Shown here piece after piece: positions 1 to 9,600 of a stretch of DNA of 64,000 bases; position 1 is the first letter of the stretch; each line of letters opens with the position of its first letter. Source of the stretch: Martinezella calliandrae (GTDB lineage Bacteria; Pseudomonadota; Alphaproteobacteria; Rhizobiales; Rhizobiaceae). Made by a program: the position numbers and the translations under genes. The stretch is taken from assembly GCF_030272695.1 (NCBI RefSeq), contig NZ_JARFYN010000001.1:248001-312000 (forward strand). Reading direction: 5' to 3'. The notes under the pieces were generated by a model. It ran no database searches and was not told where the DNA came from. It saw only the letters and a list, made by a program, of their open reading frames with translations.

Positions 1-870
1 GGCGCAATGGCTTTGCTTCCGGCACCGGACGATCACGGGTTAACGGCAGGTCGTGCCGTGCGGCGGATCGATGGAGCACTGCTAGGCGCCAAATTGATCG
101 ACTGCGCGCTGCTCCTGTTCACCGCCTTGTTCGTTGGCCTGCCGCTCGCCTCGGTGGTTGTCACCGGCTTCAAGGCTGATCTTCTGAGGCTTATTGGCCA
201 AGCGACCTTTCTGCAGGCGACCTTGACCAGTCTTACGATCGCCCTCGGCGCCGGCATTCTGGCGATCTTGACCTCCTTCGCCATCATTCGCGCCCGCTCA
301 GTTATATCGGCCGGACGCCGTAAAGCGCCGGGCCTGCGCGGCCTGGCCATCGCCCTGAGCGGCACCTCCTCGCTGGTGCTGCTGGTACCACCGATCGTAC
401 TGGCGACCGGATGGTTCCTGGCGCTCAGGCTGTTTGTCGACCCAAGCCGCTTCGCGGCCCTTCTGATCGTCGTCATCAACGCGCTCATGGCGCTGCCCTT
501 CGTCATCCGCGTCATCGAGCCGGCTTATGCCGTCCATCGCCGCCGTACCGAACGTCTGGCGGCAAGCCTTGGCCTTCAGGGATCGTCGCGACTGCAACTG
601 ATCGACTGGCCCGGTCTGCGCAAGCCGTTCTTCACCGCTCTCTCTTTCGCCATGGCGCTGTCGCTCGGCGATCTCGGCGCCGTCGCCCTCTTTGGTTCCG
701 ACAGCCTTATGACGCTGCCCTGGCTGGTCTACAGCAAGCTCGGCAGCTACCGCACCAATGACGCGGACGGGCTTGCATTCATCCTGGGGCTGGTATGTCT
801 TCTCCTGACCATCGCCGGCACTGCCGGCCAAGGCGGGCATGAGAACGAAGGCAGGCGGAATGACCGATAA
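1..870 (+). CDS. thiP: ThiP-like thiamine ABC transporter permease, C-terminal part (5' end outside window)
   Basis: Inner-membrane permease of the thiamine/thiamine-pyrophosphate importer ThiBPQ. The frame is open to the first base, so the gene starts upstream; about 289 codons are visible, roughly half of the usual ThiP of about 540 residues. Several hydrophobic segments are seen (for example LLLFTALFVGLPLASVVV), and an EAA-type loop (RTERLAASLGLQGSS) that docks the ATPase. It overlaps the following ATPase gene by 11 bp, so the two are translationally coupled. Any TPP riboswitch would lie upstream of thiB, outside the window. The thiamine assignment rests on family resemblance and on the ThiQ-like neighbour; another Fe3+/thiamine-class importer is the alternative. 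Confidence 0.82.
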   Translation, partial: GAMALLPAPDDHGLTAGRAVRRIDGALLGAKLIDCALLLFTALFVGLPLASVVVTGFKADLLRLIGQATFLQATLTSLTIALGAGILAILTSFAIIRARSVISAGRRKAPGLRGLAIALSGTSSLVLLVPPIVLATGWFLALRLFVDPSRFAALLIVVINALMALPFVIRVIEPAYAVHRRRTERLAASLGLQGSSRLQLIDWPGLRKPFFTALSFAMALSLGDLGAVALFGSDSLMTLPWLVYSKLGSYRTNDADGLAFILGLVCLLLTIAGTAGQGGHENEGRRNDR

Positions 871-1588
871 TCAGGGGATGGCGGATCGGGGCATCGCGAC
901 GGCCGGAGTTGAACTGCAGCTCGGCACGCATCATTTTCGCTTTGATTGCGATCTGCCGCAGGGCAGGATCATCGCCATCACCGGCCCGTCCGGATCGGGA
1001 AAGTCCACCTTCCTCAATCTGCTCGCCGGCTTCGAGTCGCCGGATCATGGCCGCATCATGCTTGCCGGACGGGACGCGACCCGGCTGCCTCCCTCGCAGC
1101 GGCCAGTGTCTCTGGTTTTCCAGGATAACAATCTTTTTGCCCATCTCGATCTCTTCACCAATGTCGGATTAGGCATCAACCCGTCGCTGAAGCTTACAGC
1201 GGACGACCGGCAAAGGATTTCGGGTGCCCTGGCGCGAGTAGGGCTCGCGGGTTTCGACAGACGCAAACCAGGCACTCTTTCCGGCGGCGAGCGGCAACGC
1301 GCCGCTTTCGCCCGGGCGCTGGTGCGCGATAAGCCGATCCTGCTGCTCGACGAGCCCTTCGCAGCCCTTGATCCCGGCCTGCGCTCCGGCATGGCGGAGC
1401 TGCTGACGGCGCTTCACCGCGAGACCGGCAATACGGTGCTGATCGTCTCGCATGATCCGGCCGAAGTCCGGCGCCTTGCCGATCATGCCGTCTTTATCGA
1501 CGGCGGAACAATTCGGCTTTCAGCGCCGATCGAACACTTCCTGAAGCAGGACGGCATTCCGGCGCTGACCACATTTTTGCAACATTGA
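860..1588 (+). CDS. thiQ: ThiQ thiamine ABC transporter ATP-binding protein
   Basis: ATPase that drives thiamine import with ThiP. Of two in-frame ATGs (839 and 860) the second is chosen: it has an AGGCGG ribosome site a few bases upstream inside the end of thiP and gives 242 residues, near the usual ThiQ size. Walker A GPSGSGKST at about residue 42, the short signature LSGGERQR near 140, Walker B ILLLDEPFAALD near 160 and the H-loop SHD near 197 are all intact. The compact size and lack of a C-terminal regulatory domain fit ThiQ better than the longer sugar or iron ATPases. No terminator is evident after it. Confidence 0.85.
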   Translation: MTDNQGMADRGIATAGVELQLGTHHFRFDCDLPQGRIIAITGPSGSGKSTFLNLLAGFESPDHGRIMLAGRDATRLPPSQRPVSLVFQDNNLFAHLDLFTNVGLGINPSLKLTADDRQRISGALARVGLAGFDRRKPGTLSGGERQRAAFARALVRDKPILLLDEPFAALDPGLRSGMAELLTALHRETGNTVLIVSHDPAEVRRLADHAVFIDGGTIRLSAPIEHFLKQDGIPALTTFLQH

Positions 1589-1859
1589 GTGCGCCGCCGC
1601 ATTTTGGGCCGTTTTTGCCTTATTTTCGTCGCCGCGAGCGGCCGAAAATCCAAGGGAAATGCTTGCTAAAATACAACGCTGCTACAATTAAACGGAGTCT
1701 CGCTATGCAACTGCTGCCGAAATCGGCTACAGCAAGAGGCGGAGACCACCCGGGTGAACTGAGTTCCGATCGGGGTGGATGCAACCTTTGACGAAACGCG
1801 GCGATGATCGGCCTAGCCATGATCAACCGAGTTCGACGGCCGGCCGGCGTGGCAGCGAA

Positions 1860-3392
1860 ATGAGTGGGACACAGGCACTGAAGCAGAGCAAGCACGCAGG
1901 ACGAAGGATCGGCGCGACTGTCGCGGCACGTATGCGCCCTCTCACCCCCGTCCTCATTGCCGCGATCGTGCTCAACGGCTGCCAGTCGGTGTTGGATCAG
2001 TCCTATCAGCCGAATGTGTCGCCCTCCGCCAATCCGCAGATCGTTGCCGAAGTACAGAAAAACGATCCGCGTGCGCAAATGGGTGCCCGCGAACATCCGC
2101 GCATCCTTGCAAGCTATGGCGGTGAGTACAAGGACGCCAAGACCGAGCGCTTGGTCGCCCGCATCGCCGGCGCGCTGACCAGCGTGTCGGAAAATCCGCA
2201 GCAATCCTATCGCATCACCATTTTGAATTCGCCGTCGATCAATGCCTTCGCGCTGCCAGGCGGCTATCTCTATGTCACCCGCGGTCTGTTGGCGCTCGCC
2301 AACGACGCCTCGGAAGTCGCCGCCGTGCTGTCGCACGAGATGGCGCACGTCACCGCCAATCATGGCATTGAGCGCCAGAAGCGCGAAGAGGCGGAGGTCA
2401 TTGCCAGCCGCGTGGTCGCCGAAGTTCTGTCGAGCGATCTTGCTGGCAAGCAGGCCCTTGCCCGCGGCAAGCTGCGCCTTGCGGCTTTCTCTCGTCAACA
2501 GGAGCTACAGGCCGACGAGATCGGCATCCGCACGCTCGGTCAGGCCGGCTACGACCCCTATGCCGCCGCCCGCTTCCTCAACGCGATGGAAGACTATAGT
2601 CACTTCATGTCGGCCAATTCCGACGCCGATCAGAGCCTCGACTTCTTGTCGAGCCATCCGAGCACGCCGCAGCGCATCGATCTTGCCAAGGCGCATGCCC
2701 GCGAATTCGGCGAGGAAGGCAAGGTCGGCGATACCGGCCGCGATTATTACCTCAACGGCATCGACGGCCTGCTTTATGGCGACAGCCCGGAAGAAGGCTA
2801 TGTGCGTGGCCAGACCTTCCTGCACGGTGGCCTCGGCATCCGATTCGACGTGCCGCCCGACTTCCACATCGACAACAAGGTCGAGGCGGTCATGGCAACC
2901 GGGCCTGGCGACATCGCCGTCCGCTTTGACGGCGTTGCCGACAGCCAGAACCAGAACTTGACGAATTATATTTCCAGCGGATGGGTCACCGGCCTCGATC
3001 CCTCGACCATCAAGGCGATCACCGTCAACGGCATGGAGGCAGCAACCGCGCGTGCCTCTGCCGATCGCTGGGATTTCGACGTCACGGTCATCCGCGACCG
3101 CGCGCAAATCTTCCGCTTCCTGACGGCCGTGCCGAAAGGCAACATTACCGCACTGGAGCAGACGGCCGATGTGCTGCGCTCAAGCTTCCGGCACATGACG
3201 CCGGAGGAAGCCTCATCGCTGAAGCCACTGCGCGTGCGCGTCGTCACCGTCAAAGCTGGCGACAACATCACCACGCTCGCCGCTCGGATGATGGGCACCG
3301 ACCGCAAGCTCGACCTGTTCAAGCTGATCAACGCCCTGCCGACGGGCGCAACGGTTGCACCCGGCGACAAGGTCAAGATTATTTCGGAATAG
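1860..3392 (+). CDS. M48 family metalloprotease lipoprotein with C-terminal LysM-like domain
   Basis: Predicted envelope zinc protease of the BepA/YfgC type, which in other bacteria degrades misfolded outer-membrane proteins. The N-terminus has a hydrophobic stretch ending in a lipobox (LNGC), so the mature protein is probably a lipoprotein. The zinc site HEMAH (near residue 159) lies in VLSHEMAHVTANHG; a downstream QADEIG supplies the third ligand, as is usual for M48. The last 50 residues (VKAGDNITTLAARMMG...PGDKVKI) look like LysM, suggesting peptidoglycan contact. Starts at 1779, 1860 and 1932 are all possible; 1860 is chosen without a strong ribosome site, and 1932 would place the signal peptide right at the N-terminus. 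The gene converges on rpoH2, a heat-shock sigma factor, which suits a quality-control role but is not proof. Confidence 0.85.
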   Translation: MSGTQALKQSKHAGRRIGATVAARMRPLTPVLIAAIVLNGCQSVLDQSYQPNVSPSANPQIVAEVQKNDPRAQMGAREHPRILASYGGEYKDAKTERLVARIAGALTSVSENPQQSYRITILNSPSINAFALPGGYLYVTRGLLALANDASEVAAVLSHEMAHVTANHGIERQKREEAEVIASRVVAEVLSSDLAGKQALARGKLRLAAFSRQQELQADEIGIRTLGQAGYDPYAAARFLNAMEDYSHFMSANSDADQSLDFLSSHPSTPQRIDLAKAHAREFGEEGKVGDTGRDYYLNGIDGLLYGDSPEEGYVRGQTFLHGGLGIRFDVPPDFHIDNKVEAVMATGPGDIAVRFDGVADSQNQNLTNYISSGWVTGLDPSTIKAITVNGMEAATARASADRWDFDVTVIRDRAQIFRFLTAVPKGNITALEQTADVLRSSFRHMTPEEASSLKPLRVRVVTVKAGDNITTLAARMMGTDRKLDLFKLINALPTGATVAPGDKVKIISE

Positions 3393-3400
3393 ACGGCTTT

Positions 3401-3426
3401 TCACCTTCTCCAAATAGGGGGAAGGG
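3401..3426. terminator. Possible terminator between convergent M48 protease and rpoH2
   Basis: A pyrimidine-rich arm (CCTTCTCC) and a purine-rich arm (GGGGGAAGG) flank a 5-base loop in the 44-bp gap between the two stop codons. The stem has one mismatch and no clean U-run, so it is a weak call. Confidence 0.35.
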
Positions 3427-3436
3427 ATTCTCCGCG

Positions 3437-4300
3437 TCAGGCATAGCTCGCCATGCGCGGATCAGCGTCAACCAGGGCGCTACGGAGCTTCTCCATGGCG
3501 CGGCTTTCAATCTGGCGCACACGTTCCTTGGAAATACCGAGATCAGCGCCCAGCTCCTCCAGAGTAGCACCGTCCTCCACCAGGCGGCGTGCCCGGATGA
3601 TTTTCATCTCACGTTCGTTCAAGTGCTTCAACGCCGAGGCCAGCCAGACGCGGCGGCGCTCGCCGTCGATCATGTTGGAGACCTGTTCGTCCGGCAGCGG
3701 CTCGTCGCTGATCAGGAAATCCATGCGTTCGGCGCTTTCGGCATCACCGGAAATCGACGGTGCCTGCAAGGACGCGTCGTTGCTGGAGAGGCGCGCATCC
3801 ATGGTCTGCACATCGGCAAGGCTGACCCCAAGGGCGACGGCGATTTCCTCATGGATGGACTGCACCGTGACGCCGGAATTGCCCCTGGCGAGCTTGGCGC
3901 GCAAGCGGCGGAGATTAAAAAACAGCGCCTTCTGCGCCGAGCTCGTGCCGCCGCGCACGATCGACCAGTTACGCAGGATGAAGTCCTGGATCGACGCCCG
4001 GATCCACCAGCTGGCGTAGGTCGAAAATCGCACTTCACGTTCGGGTTCAAACCTTGCCGCCGCCTCCAGGAGACCTACATAACCCTCCTGTACCAGATCG
4101 CTCATCGGCAAGCCGAAATTGCGGAATTTGCCCGCCATCGAGATAACGAGGCGCATATGGGCCGTAGCAATCTTGTTGCGAGCGCCGCGATCGTCGTGAT
4201 CCTTCCAGCGGATGGCGAGGTCGTGTTCTTCGTCACGGTCGAGATAGGGGGCGGCCATCGCGATCTTAATCATTCGTCGGTCTGCAGACATATTTTTCAT
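3437..4300 (-). CDS. rpoH2: RNA polymerase sigma factor RpoH2 (sigma-32 family)
   Basis: Alternative sigma factor of the heat-shock/singlet-oxygen family; rhizobia have two, and this 287-residue protein resembles RpoH2. Region 2 is recognisable (DLVQEGYVGLLEAAARFEP, then RFSTYASWWIRASIQDF) as is region 4.2 with its helix-turn-helix (TLEELGADLGISKERVRQIE). The RpoH-box-like stretch after region 2 (FFNLRRLRAKLA) is present. Two in-frame ATGs occur six bases apart; the second (4300) is preferred because the TAGGGG ribosome site lies 8 bases before it but only 2 before the first. In studied alphaproteobacteria RpoH2 is expressed under RpoE-type control and serves photo-oxidative and osmotic stress; no such promoter was confirmed here. 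Confidence 0.9.
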   Translation of the reverse strand: MKNMSADRRMIKIAMAAPYLDRDEEHDLAIRWKDHDDRGARNKIATAHMRLVISMAGKFRNFGLPMSDLVQEGYVGLLEAAARFEPEREVRFSTYASWWIRASIQDFILRNWSIVRGGTSSAQKALFFNLRRLRAKLARGNSGVTVQSIHEEIAVALGVSLADVQTMDARLSSNDASLQAPSISGDAESAERMDFLISDEPLPDEQVSNMIDGERRRVWLASALKHLNEREMKIIRARRLVEDGATLEELGADLGISKERVRQIESRAMEKLRSALVDADPRMASYA

Positions 4301-4650
4301 ATACATATCCCCTAAATCCTACCCCAAAATCGTCTCAGTGCCGCGGTCAACGGAAATGGCAGCAAACGTCGTTTCCGGACATTGCTGCGCGGATGAAAAT
4401 CTATGAATTGAATGCAATTGGAGACCGGCCCGATGTCCGGACGGTCGGTTACGGGTCTATTTCGGCTTCACCGAAATGACCTAGCGAACGAAATGGCTTC
4501 AGATCGCCGGGAAATTTCCAATCAAAACGCATGGGGTCCGGTCCTCGTGAACGTTAAGGCAAACGGCTGGTCGACGAACTCATGTCAGGAGAGGTTCACA
4601 CCAGCCGCGAATACTACACCTAAACGCGTCAGACGGTAAAAGGTTCCAAA
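4301..4650. other. Intergenic region between rpoH2 and carD terminator
   Basis: This stretch must hold the rpoH2 promoter on the minus strand. A small hairpin (TTTCGG-CTTCA-CCGAAA, near 4459-4475) is visible. An open frame of 75 codons on the plus strand at 4412-4639 lacks a ribosome site and any recognisable protein pattern and is not called. Nothing else is supported. Confidence 0.4.
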
Positions 4651-4651
4651 G

Positions 4652-4681
4652 AAAAAACCCGGCTCGATGGCCGGGTTTTTT
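4652..4681 (-). terminator. Rho-independent terminator of carD
   Basis: Perfect 12-bp stem (AAAAAACCCGGC / GCCGGGTTTTTT) with a 6-base loop, 24 bp past the carD stop. The A-run on one side and T-run on the other make it work in both directions; on the minus strand it ends the carD transcript. Confidence 0.85.
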
Positions 4682-4705
4682 GGACGTGATCTTTGCCCTT
4701 TGGCC

Positions 4706-5278
4706 TTATGCGGCTTCGTCCTGGGAATCGTCTTCTTCGACGACCTTGCCGCGCTTCGGGCCTTTGTTCAGATTGACCTCAACGAGGCGGACAGCCTCGG
4801 TCTCCGACATCTTGTTGACGGCAGCGATTTCGCGCGCCATGCGATCGAGCGCGGCCTCATAGAGCTGGCGTTCCGAATAGGACTGCTCAGGCTGGTTTTC
4901 AGCGCGATAGAGATCGCGAACCACCTCGGCGATGGAGATCAGATCGCCGGAATTGATCTTGGCATCATATTCCTGGGCACGGCGCGACCACATGGTGCGC
5001 TTGACGCGGGCTTTGCCCTGAACGACCTTAAGCGCCCGGTCGACGAAATCCGTCTCGGAAAGCTTACGCATTCCGATGCTCATGGCCTTGGCAACGGGCA
5101 CCTTCAGACGCATTTTGTCTTTTTCGAAGTCGATTACAAAAAGCTCAAGCTTCATACCGGCGACTTCTTGTTCTTCAATCGCGGTGATCGTACCCACACC
5201 GTGAGCGGGGTATACAATCGCTTCACCAGTCTTGAAGCCATGGCGTGCTGCTGAAGGTTTTTTCTGCTGGATCGTCAT
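4706..5278 (-). CDS. carD: CarD family transcriptional regulator
   Basis: CarD/CdnL-type protein of 190 residues that binds the beta subunit of RNA polymerase and stabilises open promoter complexes, notably at rRNA promoters. The N-terminal RNAP-interaction (Tudor-like) domain is clear: FKTGEAIVYPAHGVGTITAI followed by FVIDFEKDKMRLKVPV. A helical C-terminal DNA-binding half with many charged residues follows (DLISIAEVVRDLYRAE..SERQLYEAALDRM). The start at 5278 (MTIQQKKPS) is chosen over an upstream frame extension because a GGGAG ribosome site precedes it by about 11 bases. It lies downstream of fdxA on the same strand with a gap of about 400 bp, so it probably has its own promoter. Confidence 0.9.
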   Translation of the reverse strand: MTIQQKKPSAARHGFKTGEAIVYPAHGVGTITAIEEQEVAGMKLELFVIDFEKDKMRLKVPVAKAMSIGMRKLSETDFVDRALKVVQGKARVKRTMWSRRAQEYDAKINSGDLISIAEVVRDLYRAENQPEQSYSERQLYEAALDRMAREIAAVNKMSETEAVRLVEVNLNKGPKRGKVVEEDDSQDEAA

Positions 5279-5676
5279 TCTTTTCAAAAACTCCCTGTTA
5301 CGCACCCGGCGCGAACCGGGGCCGGGTCAGTCAGGCCCGGATGAGACGGAAGCACCGTCGGGGTGACTTCATCCTGGTCCAGCCAGACGCATGCAAAAAG
5401 AAATCCGTTCATCGCGATCCCAGACCCGACAACTCAAAATGTTGATATGTCAAGGAAACCGCGTACGGATTGCTTACTTGCTTTCGTGATGGTTTGGGGC
5501 ATACAAAATGCCGCAGTGGATCAGTGTGAGGAAGCTATCACAAAAATCTGAGGAAATCAATAATTTGCTTTACGCACACCAAGCGGCCACATTGACCGCA
5601 CGTGCGGCCAATGGCATTGATTCGTCTTCTCGACCTATCGACTACACCTTTATCGACGGCCTGTCACGGCCTTCGA
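5279..5676. other. Intergenic region upstream of carD
   Basis: No gene is supported here. It should hold the carD promoter (minus strand) and the end of the fdxA transcript. A perfect 12-bp palindrome CCGCACGTGCGG lies near 5597-5608 within a longer imperfect inverted repeat and may be the fdxA terminator or an operator. Confidence 0.4.
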
Positions 5677-6015
5677 TCAGTCGCCGGAACCGGGATTGGC
5701 CGAGAAATACTTCTCGAACTTACCCTGTTCGCCGTCCATCTCCTTAGCGTCCGGCAGCGGATCGCGCTTGACCGTTATGTTCGGCCAGAGGGATGCATAA
5801 TCCGCGTTGATTTTCAGCCACTTGTCGAGACCCGGCTCGGTATCGGGCTTGATCGCCTCGGCGGGACATTCCGGCTCGCAAACGCCGCAATCGATGCATT
5901 CATCGGGATGGATGACGAGAAAGTTCTCGCCTTCGTAGAAGCAGTCGACAGGGCAGACTTCCACGCAATCTGTGTATTTGCAGCGAACACAATTATCGGT
6001 CACGACGTATGTCAT
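5677..6015 (-). CDS. fdxA: Ferredoxin FdxA (7Fe-8S, di-cluster)
   Basis: Small soluble electron carrier of 112 residues. Two cluster motifs are visible near the N-terminus: [14 protein letters not shown], whose spacing with extra residues is typical of the [3Fe-4S]/[4Fe-4S] FdxA type, and [12 protein letters not shown]. The C-terminal extension ([19 protein letters not shown]) is also typical of this family. Translation starts at MTYVVTDNC with a GGAG site 6 bases upstream; longer in-frame extension upstream is not needed. It follows the S4-domain protein gene on the same strand after about 200 bp. Confidence 0.93.
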   Translation of the reverse strand: MTYVVTDNCVRCKYTDCVEVCPVDCFYEGENFLVIHPDECIDCGVCEPECPAEAIKPDTEPGLDKWLKINADYASLWPNITVKRDPLPDAKEMDGEQGKFEKYFSANPGSGD

Positions 6016-6223
6016 GAAGCACTCCAGGGATATCTCTCGTTTTCCGTGGATGCGCAACCTGGAACGTCGCGCCTTTCCCTCGGAAGCCGGCGGGCAAGCG
6101 GATGCGCTATGCGCAGGCATGCCGACCGGCTGGTTACCAGCGGGTTGACCGTGAGGTACCGGCTTTGCTGGCCAATTTCAAGGACAAACAATCCCGAAAA
6201 TCATGGAGACCGGATAGAGTTTT

Positions 6224-6628
6224 CTAATCGTCCTCCGACGTCAGCTGGTCGATTGCGCGCCGATCGCGTTTCGTCGGCCGTCCACTGCCGGGTGTGCGGC
6301 TAGCCTGCTCGAGCGGAGTGAGACGTTTTGTCTCATCTGGCGGCGGCGTCAAGTCCTCATAAAGCAGCTTCGCCTCTTCGAAAGGACCTCTCCGCTCGCC
6401 CGGCAGACGCACGATCAGGACGACGTCCCGCCGCTCCAGCGCGAGTTCGATCCGGTCGCCGGCCTTGACGCCAAAGCTCGGCTGCACGACCCGCTCGCCA
6501 TTCACCCGCACGCTGCCGTTTTGGACATAGACCTGTGCCAGCGAGCGGGATTTTACCATACGGGCAAAGAACAGCCACTTGTCGATGCGTTGGCGCGAAC
6601 CGGAAGATGGCTGCCTCGCGTCCGTCAT
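6224..6628 (-). CDS. S4-domain RNA-binding protein (HslR/Hsp15 type)
   Basis: Protein of 134 residues with an N-terminal S4 RNA-binding domain (RIDKWLFFARMVKSRSLAQ..VQNGSVRVNGERV..GDRIEL). In E. coli Hsp15 (HslR) rescues 50S subunits carrying stalled peptidyl-tRNA after heat shock; the same role is inferred here. The C-terminal tail is basic and disordered-looking (SGRPTKRDRRA). The start codon lies only 3 bp after the stop of the helicase gene, so the two are almost certainly one operon, an arrangement that ties both to RNA metabolism. Confidence 0.85.
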   Translation of the reverse strand: MTDARQPSSGSRQRIDKWLFFARMVKSRSLAQVYVQNGSVRVNGERVVQPSFGVKAGDRIELALERRDVVLIVRLPGERRGPFEEAKLLYEDLTPPPDETKRLTPLEQASRTPGSGRPTKRDRRAIDQLTSEDD

Positions 6629-6631
6629 GGC

Positions 6632-9600
6632 CTATTTCTTCATCTGCTCCTTGAGCGCTGCAAGCTTGGCGAAAGGAGAATCCGGATCGATCGGCTTTTC
6701 CTTGCGGGGCGGCTTGGCTTCGAAACGCAGCGGCTGGGAAGCGCCGCGATTGTTGCGGTCGTTCCGGTCATTGCGATCGTTACGCTCTTTCCGTTCGCCG
6801 CGATCCTGGCGGTCGTTGCGTTCGGAACGGTTACCCTGATGTTGCGGACGGCCGCCGTCGCGGTTGCCGCGCGGCCCTCGGTTATCGCCACGGGCCTCAC
6901 GCCCCTCGCGATTATCCCGGCCTTCGCCGCCCGCCTGCTGCTCACCGCCGCCATTGCGGCGATTGCCCTGATGACCGCGTCCCTCGCCCTGGCCGTGCTG
7001 GCCGCGCCGATGATCGCCATGGCCGCGTCCGCCCTGTCGCTGCTGGTTGTCGCTGCGTCCACCAAGACGCCAGAGTAGAACCGGCTTCGGCTCGACCGGC
7101 TCGGCAGCAACGACATCGACACCCGGCAGCTCGGCTACCGCAGCAGCGGCTTCGGCAGGCTCGGCGGCAACAGCAGCCGGCTCAGCCGGAGCTTCCGCTG
7201 TAGACGTAGCATCCTGTGAGACGGCTTCACTTTCCGTAGCCGGCTCATCGCCATGACTATCGGCATCGTCATGATCGGCCTTTTCGGCGGCTGCTTCCGC
7301 ACCCGGCGCTCCCGGAGCGGGCGCAGAAGCCACGTCCTGGAGCGCGAGGAAGGCCGACGCATCTTCCGCCTTCACGGCGTCGGCGCGGTAGCCGAGACCC
7401 TTCAGGATCTCTTCCATGTCTTCCAGTGTTGCGCCGAGGATGGAGAGCATCGACGTCGTCGTCGTGAAACGGCGGCCGTCATAGGCACCTTCCGGACGCG
7501 AGGCCTGACCGGGCTTCCACTGCAGCAGCGGACGGATGATATCCGCCAGCCGTTCGAGAATGTCGATGCGCACTGCACGCTTGCCGAGGAAGCGGAAGCC
7601 GGCAAGCTTGTAGAACATGCGCTCGAAGCTCGGATCGGTGACGACGGAGGTGCGGCCGGCGGCCAGAACCGGAATCAGGTCGCCATAGCCCGGCTTGTCG
7701 AGGCCGTCGTTCTTCAACGCCCAAAGCAGGGTGATGAGTTCGGCCGGAGCCGGCTTCAACAAGGCAGGCACGAAAATGTGGTAGGCACCGAAGCGGACGC
7801 CATAGCGGCGCATCGAGGCGCGGGCGTCCTGGTCGAGCGACTTCACCTCTTCGGTGACGTCGCGACGGAACAGCACGCCGAGGCTTTCGACGAGTTGGAA
7901 GGCCAGCCCCTTGGCAAGACCCTGCAAGTCCTCGGCGCGCGACAGATCGTCGAGAGGCTTCAAGACCGTGCTGATATGATGATTCACGAAGCGCTCGATG
8001 CGCGCCGCGACATGGTCGCGCGCATTGCCCGTCAACTGCTCATCGGCGAGCAGAATGACGCGCGGACGCATGACGTGATCGCTGCCCGAAAGCCGCGCCA
8101 CGGGATCGCCGAGCCAACGGACAAGGCCATCCGCGCTGATCGCCAAATCGCTGTTGCCGGCCGCGTGGATACGGGCGGCGCGCGCCTCGAACTCCAGCGC
8201 GAGTGCCTTCTGCGAGGCCGTCTGGACAGCCTTTGCGTCCGGCCCCTCGGTTCCCGCGATAGGGGTGAACCGGAATCCGGTCAACTGTCCCACATGATGC
8301 CCCTCAACGAAGACATCCCCATTCACACTGATTTCAGCTTCCAGCATCGCATTCTCTCTCAGGCGCTTCATGAGCACAGATGTCCTGCGATCAACAAAGC
8401 GTTTCGTCAACCTTTCATGTAACGCATCGGACAATCGATCTTCGATTTCCCGCGTCTTTTCTTGCCAGTGTGTCGGATCGGCAAGCCAACCGGGCCGATT
8501 CGATACATAGGTCCAAGTCCTTATCTGCGCGATTCGCGCCGAAAGCGTGTCAATCTCGCCATCCGTCCGATCGGCACGATGCACTTGTTCGGCAAGGAAG
8601 TCTTCCTTTACCGTGCCATAGCGCACGAGGTCGGAAAAGAGGGTGGCGATAAGATCGGCATGCTGGGCGGGCGTAATCCGCCGATAATCCGGAAGCGCAC
8701 AGGCTTCCCATAATTTTTCGACCCGCGCCGGATTGTTGGCGAGATCGGAAATCTCCAGATCGCGCGACAGAGATTCCAGCGCCTGCTGATCGACCGCCGG
8801 CAGCGCGCGCGTCAAGCCCTGTACGCGTGGAACGCTTTCAAGGCTCGCGCGCAGCGAAGCGATCGAGGAAAAATCGAATTCCTTGGTACGCCACTGTAAC
8901 ACCTTAACCGTATCGAACTCATGACCCTCGATGCGCCGTACCAACTCGTCGTCGAAGGGATCGACCTGACCGGTCACACCAAATGTGCCGTCCTTCAGGT
9001 GACGGCCGGCGCGGCCGGCGACTTGGCCGAGTTCGCCCGGATTGAGATTGCGGAACTGATAACCGTCGAACTTGCGATCCTGGGCGAAAGCAACGTGATC
9101 GACATCGAGATTGAGACCCATGCCGATCGCATCCGTCGCGACCAGATATTCGACATCGCCGGCTTGATAGAGGGCGACCTGCGCGTTGCGGGTACGCGGG
9201 CTGAGCGCCCCGAGGACCACGGCCGCACCGCCGCGCTGGCGGCGGATGAGTTCGGCGATGGCATAGACCTCGTCGGCGGAAAAGGCGACGATCGCCGTGC
9301 GTTGCGGCAGGCGGGTGATTTTCTTCTGGCCAGCATAAAAGAGATGCGACAGGCGGGGCCGCTCGACGACCGTGATCCCCGGCAATAACTGCTCGAGAAT
9401 CGGCCGCATCGTGCCCGCACCAAGCAGCAGCGTTTCGTCGCGCCCGCGCAGATGCAGGATGCGGTCGGTGAAGATATGGCCGCGTTCCAGATCGCCGGCA
9501 AGCTGTACTTCATCGATGGCGACAAAGGACGCGCGCGTCTCCCGCGGCATGGCCTCGACCGTGCAGACGGAATAGCGCGCATTCGGCGGCGAAATCTTCT

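Noticed and set aside
1..1588. TPP riboswitch for the thiamine importer
   Set aside because: It would be upstream of thiB, which is outside the window; no THI-box was seen inside.
4412..4639. 75-codon plus-strand frame between rpoH2 and carD
   Set aside because: No ribosome site, no recognisable pattern.
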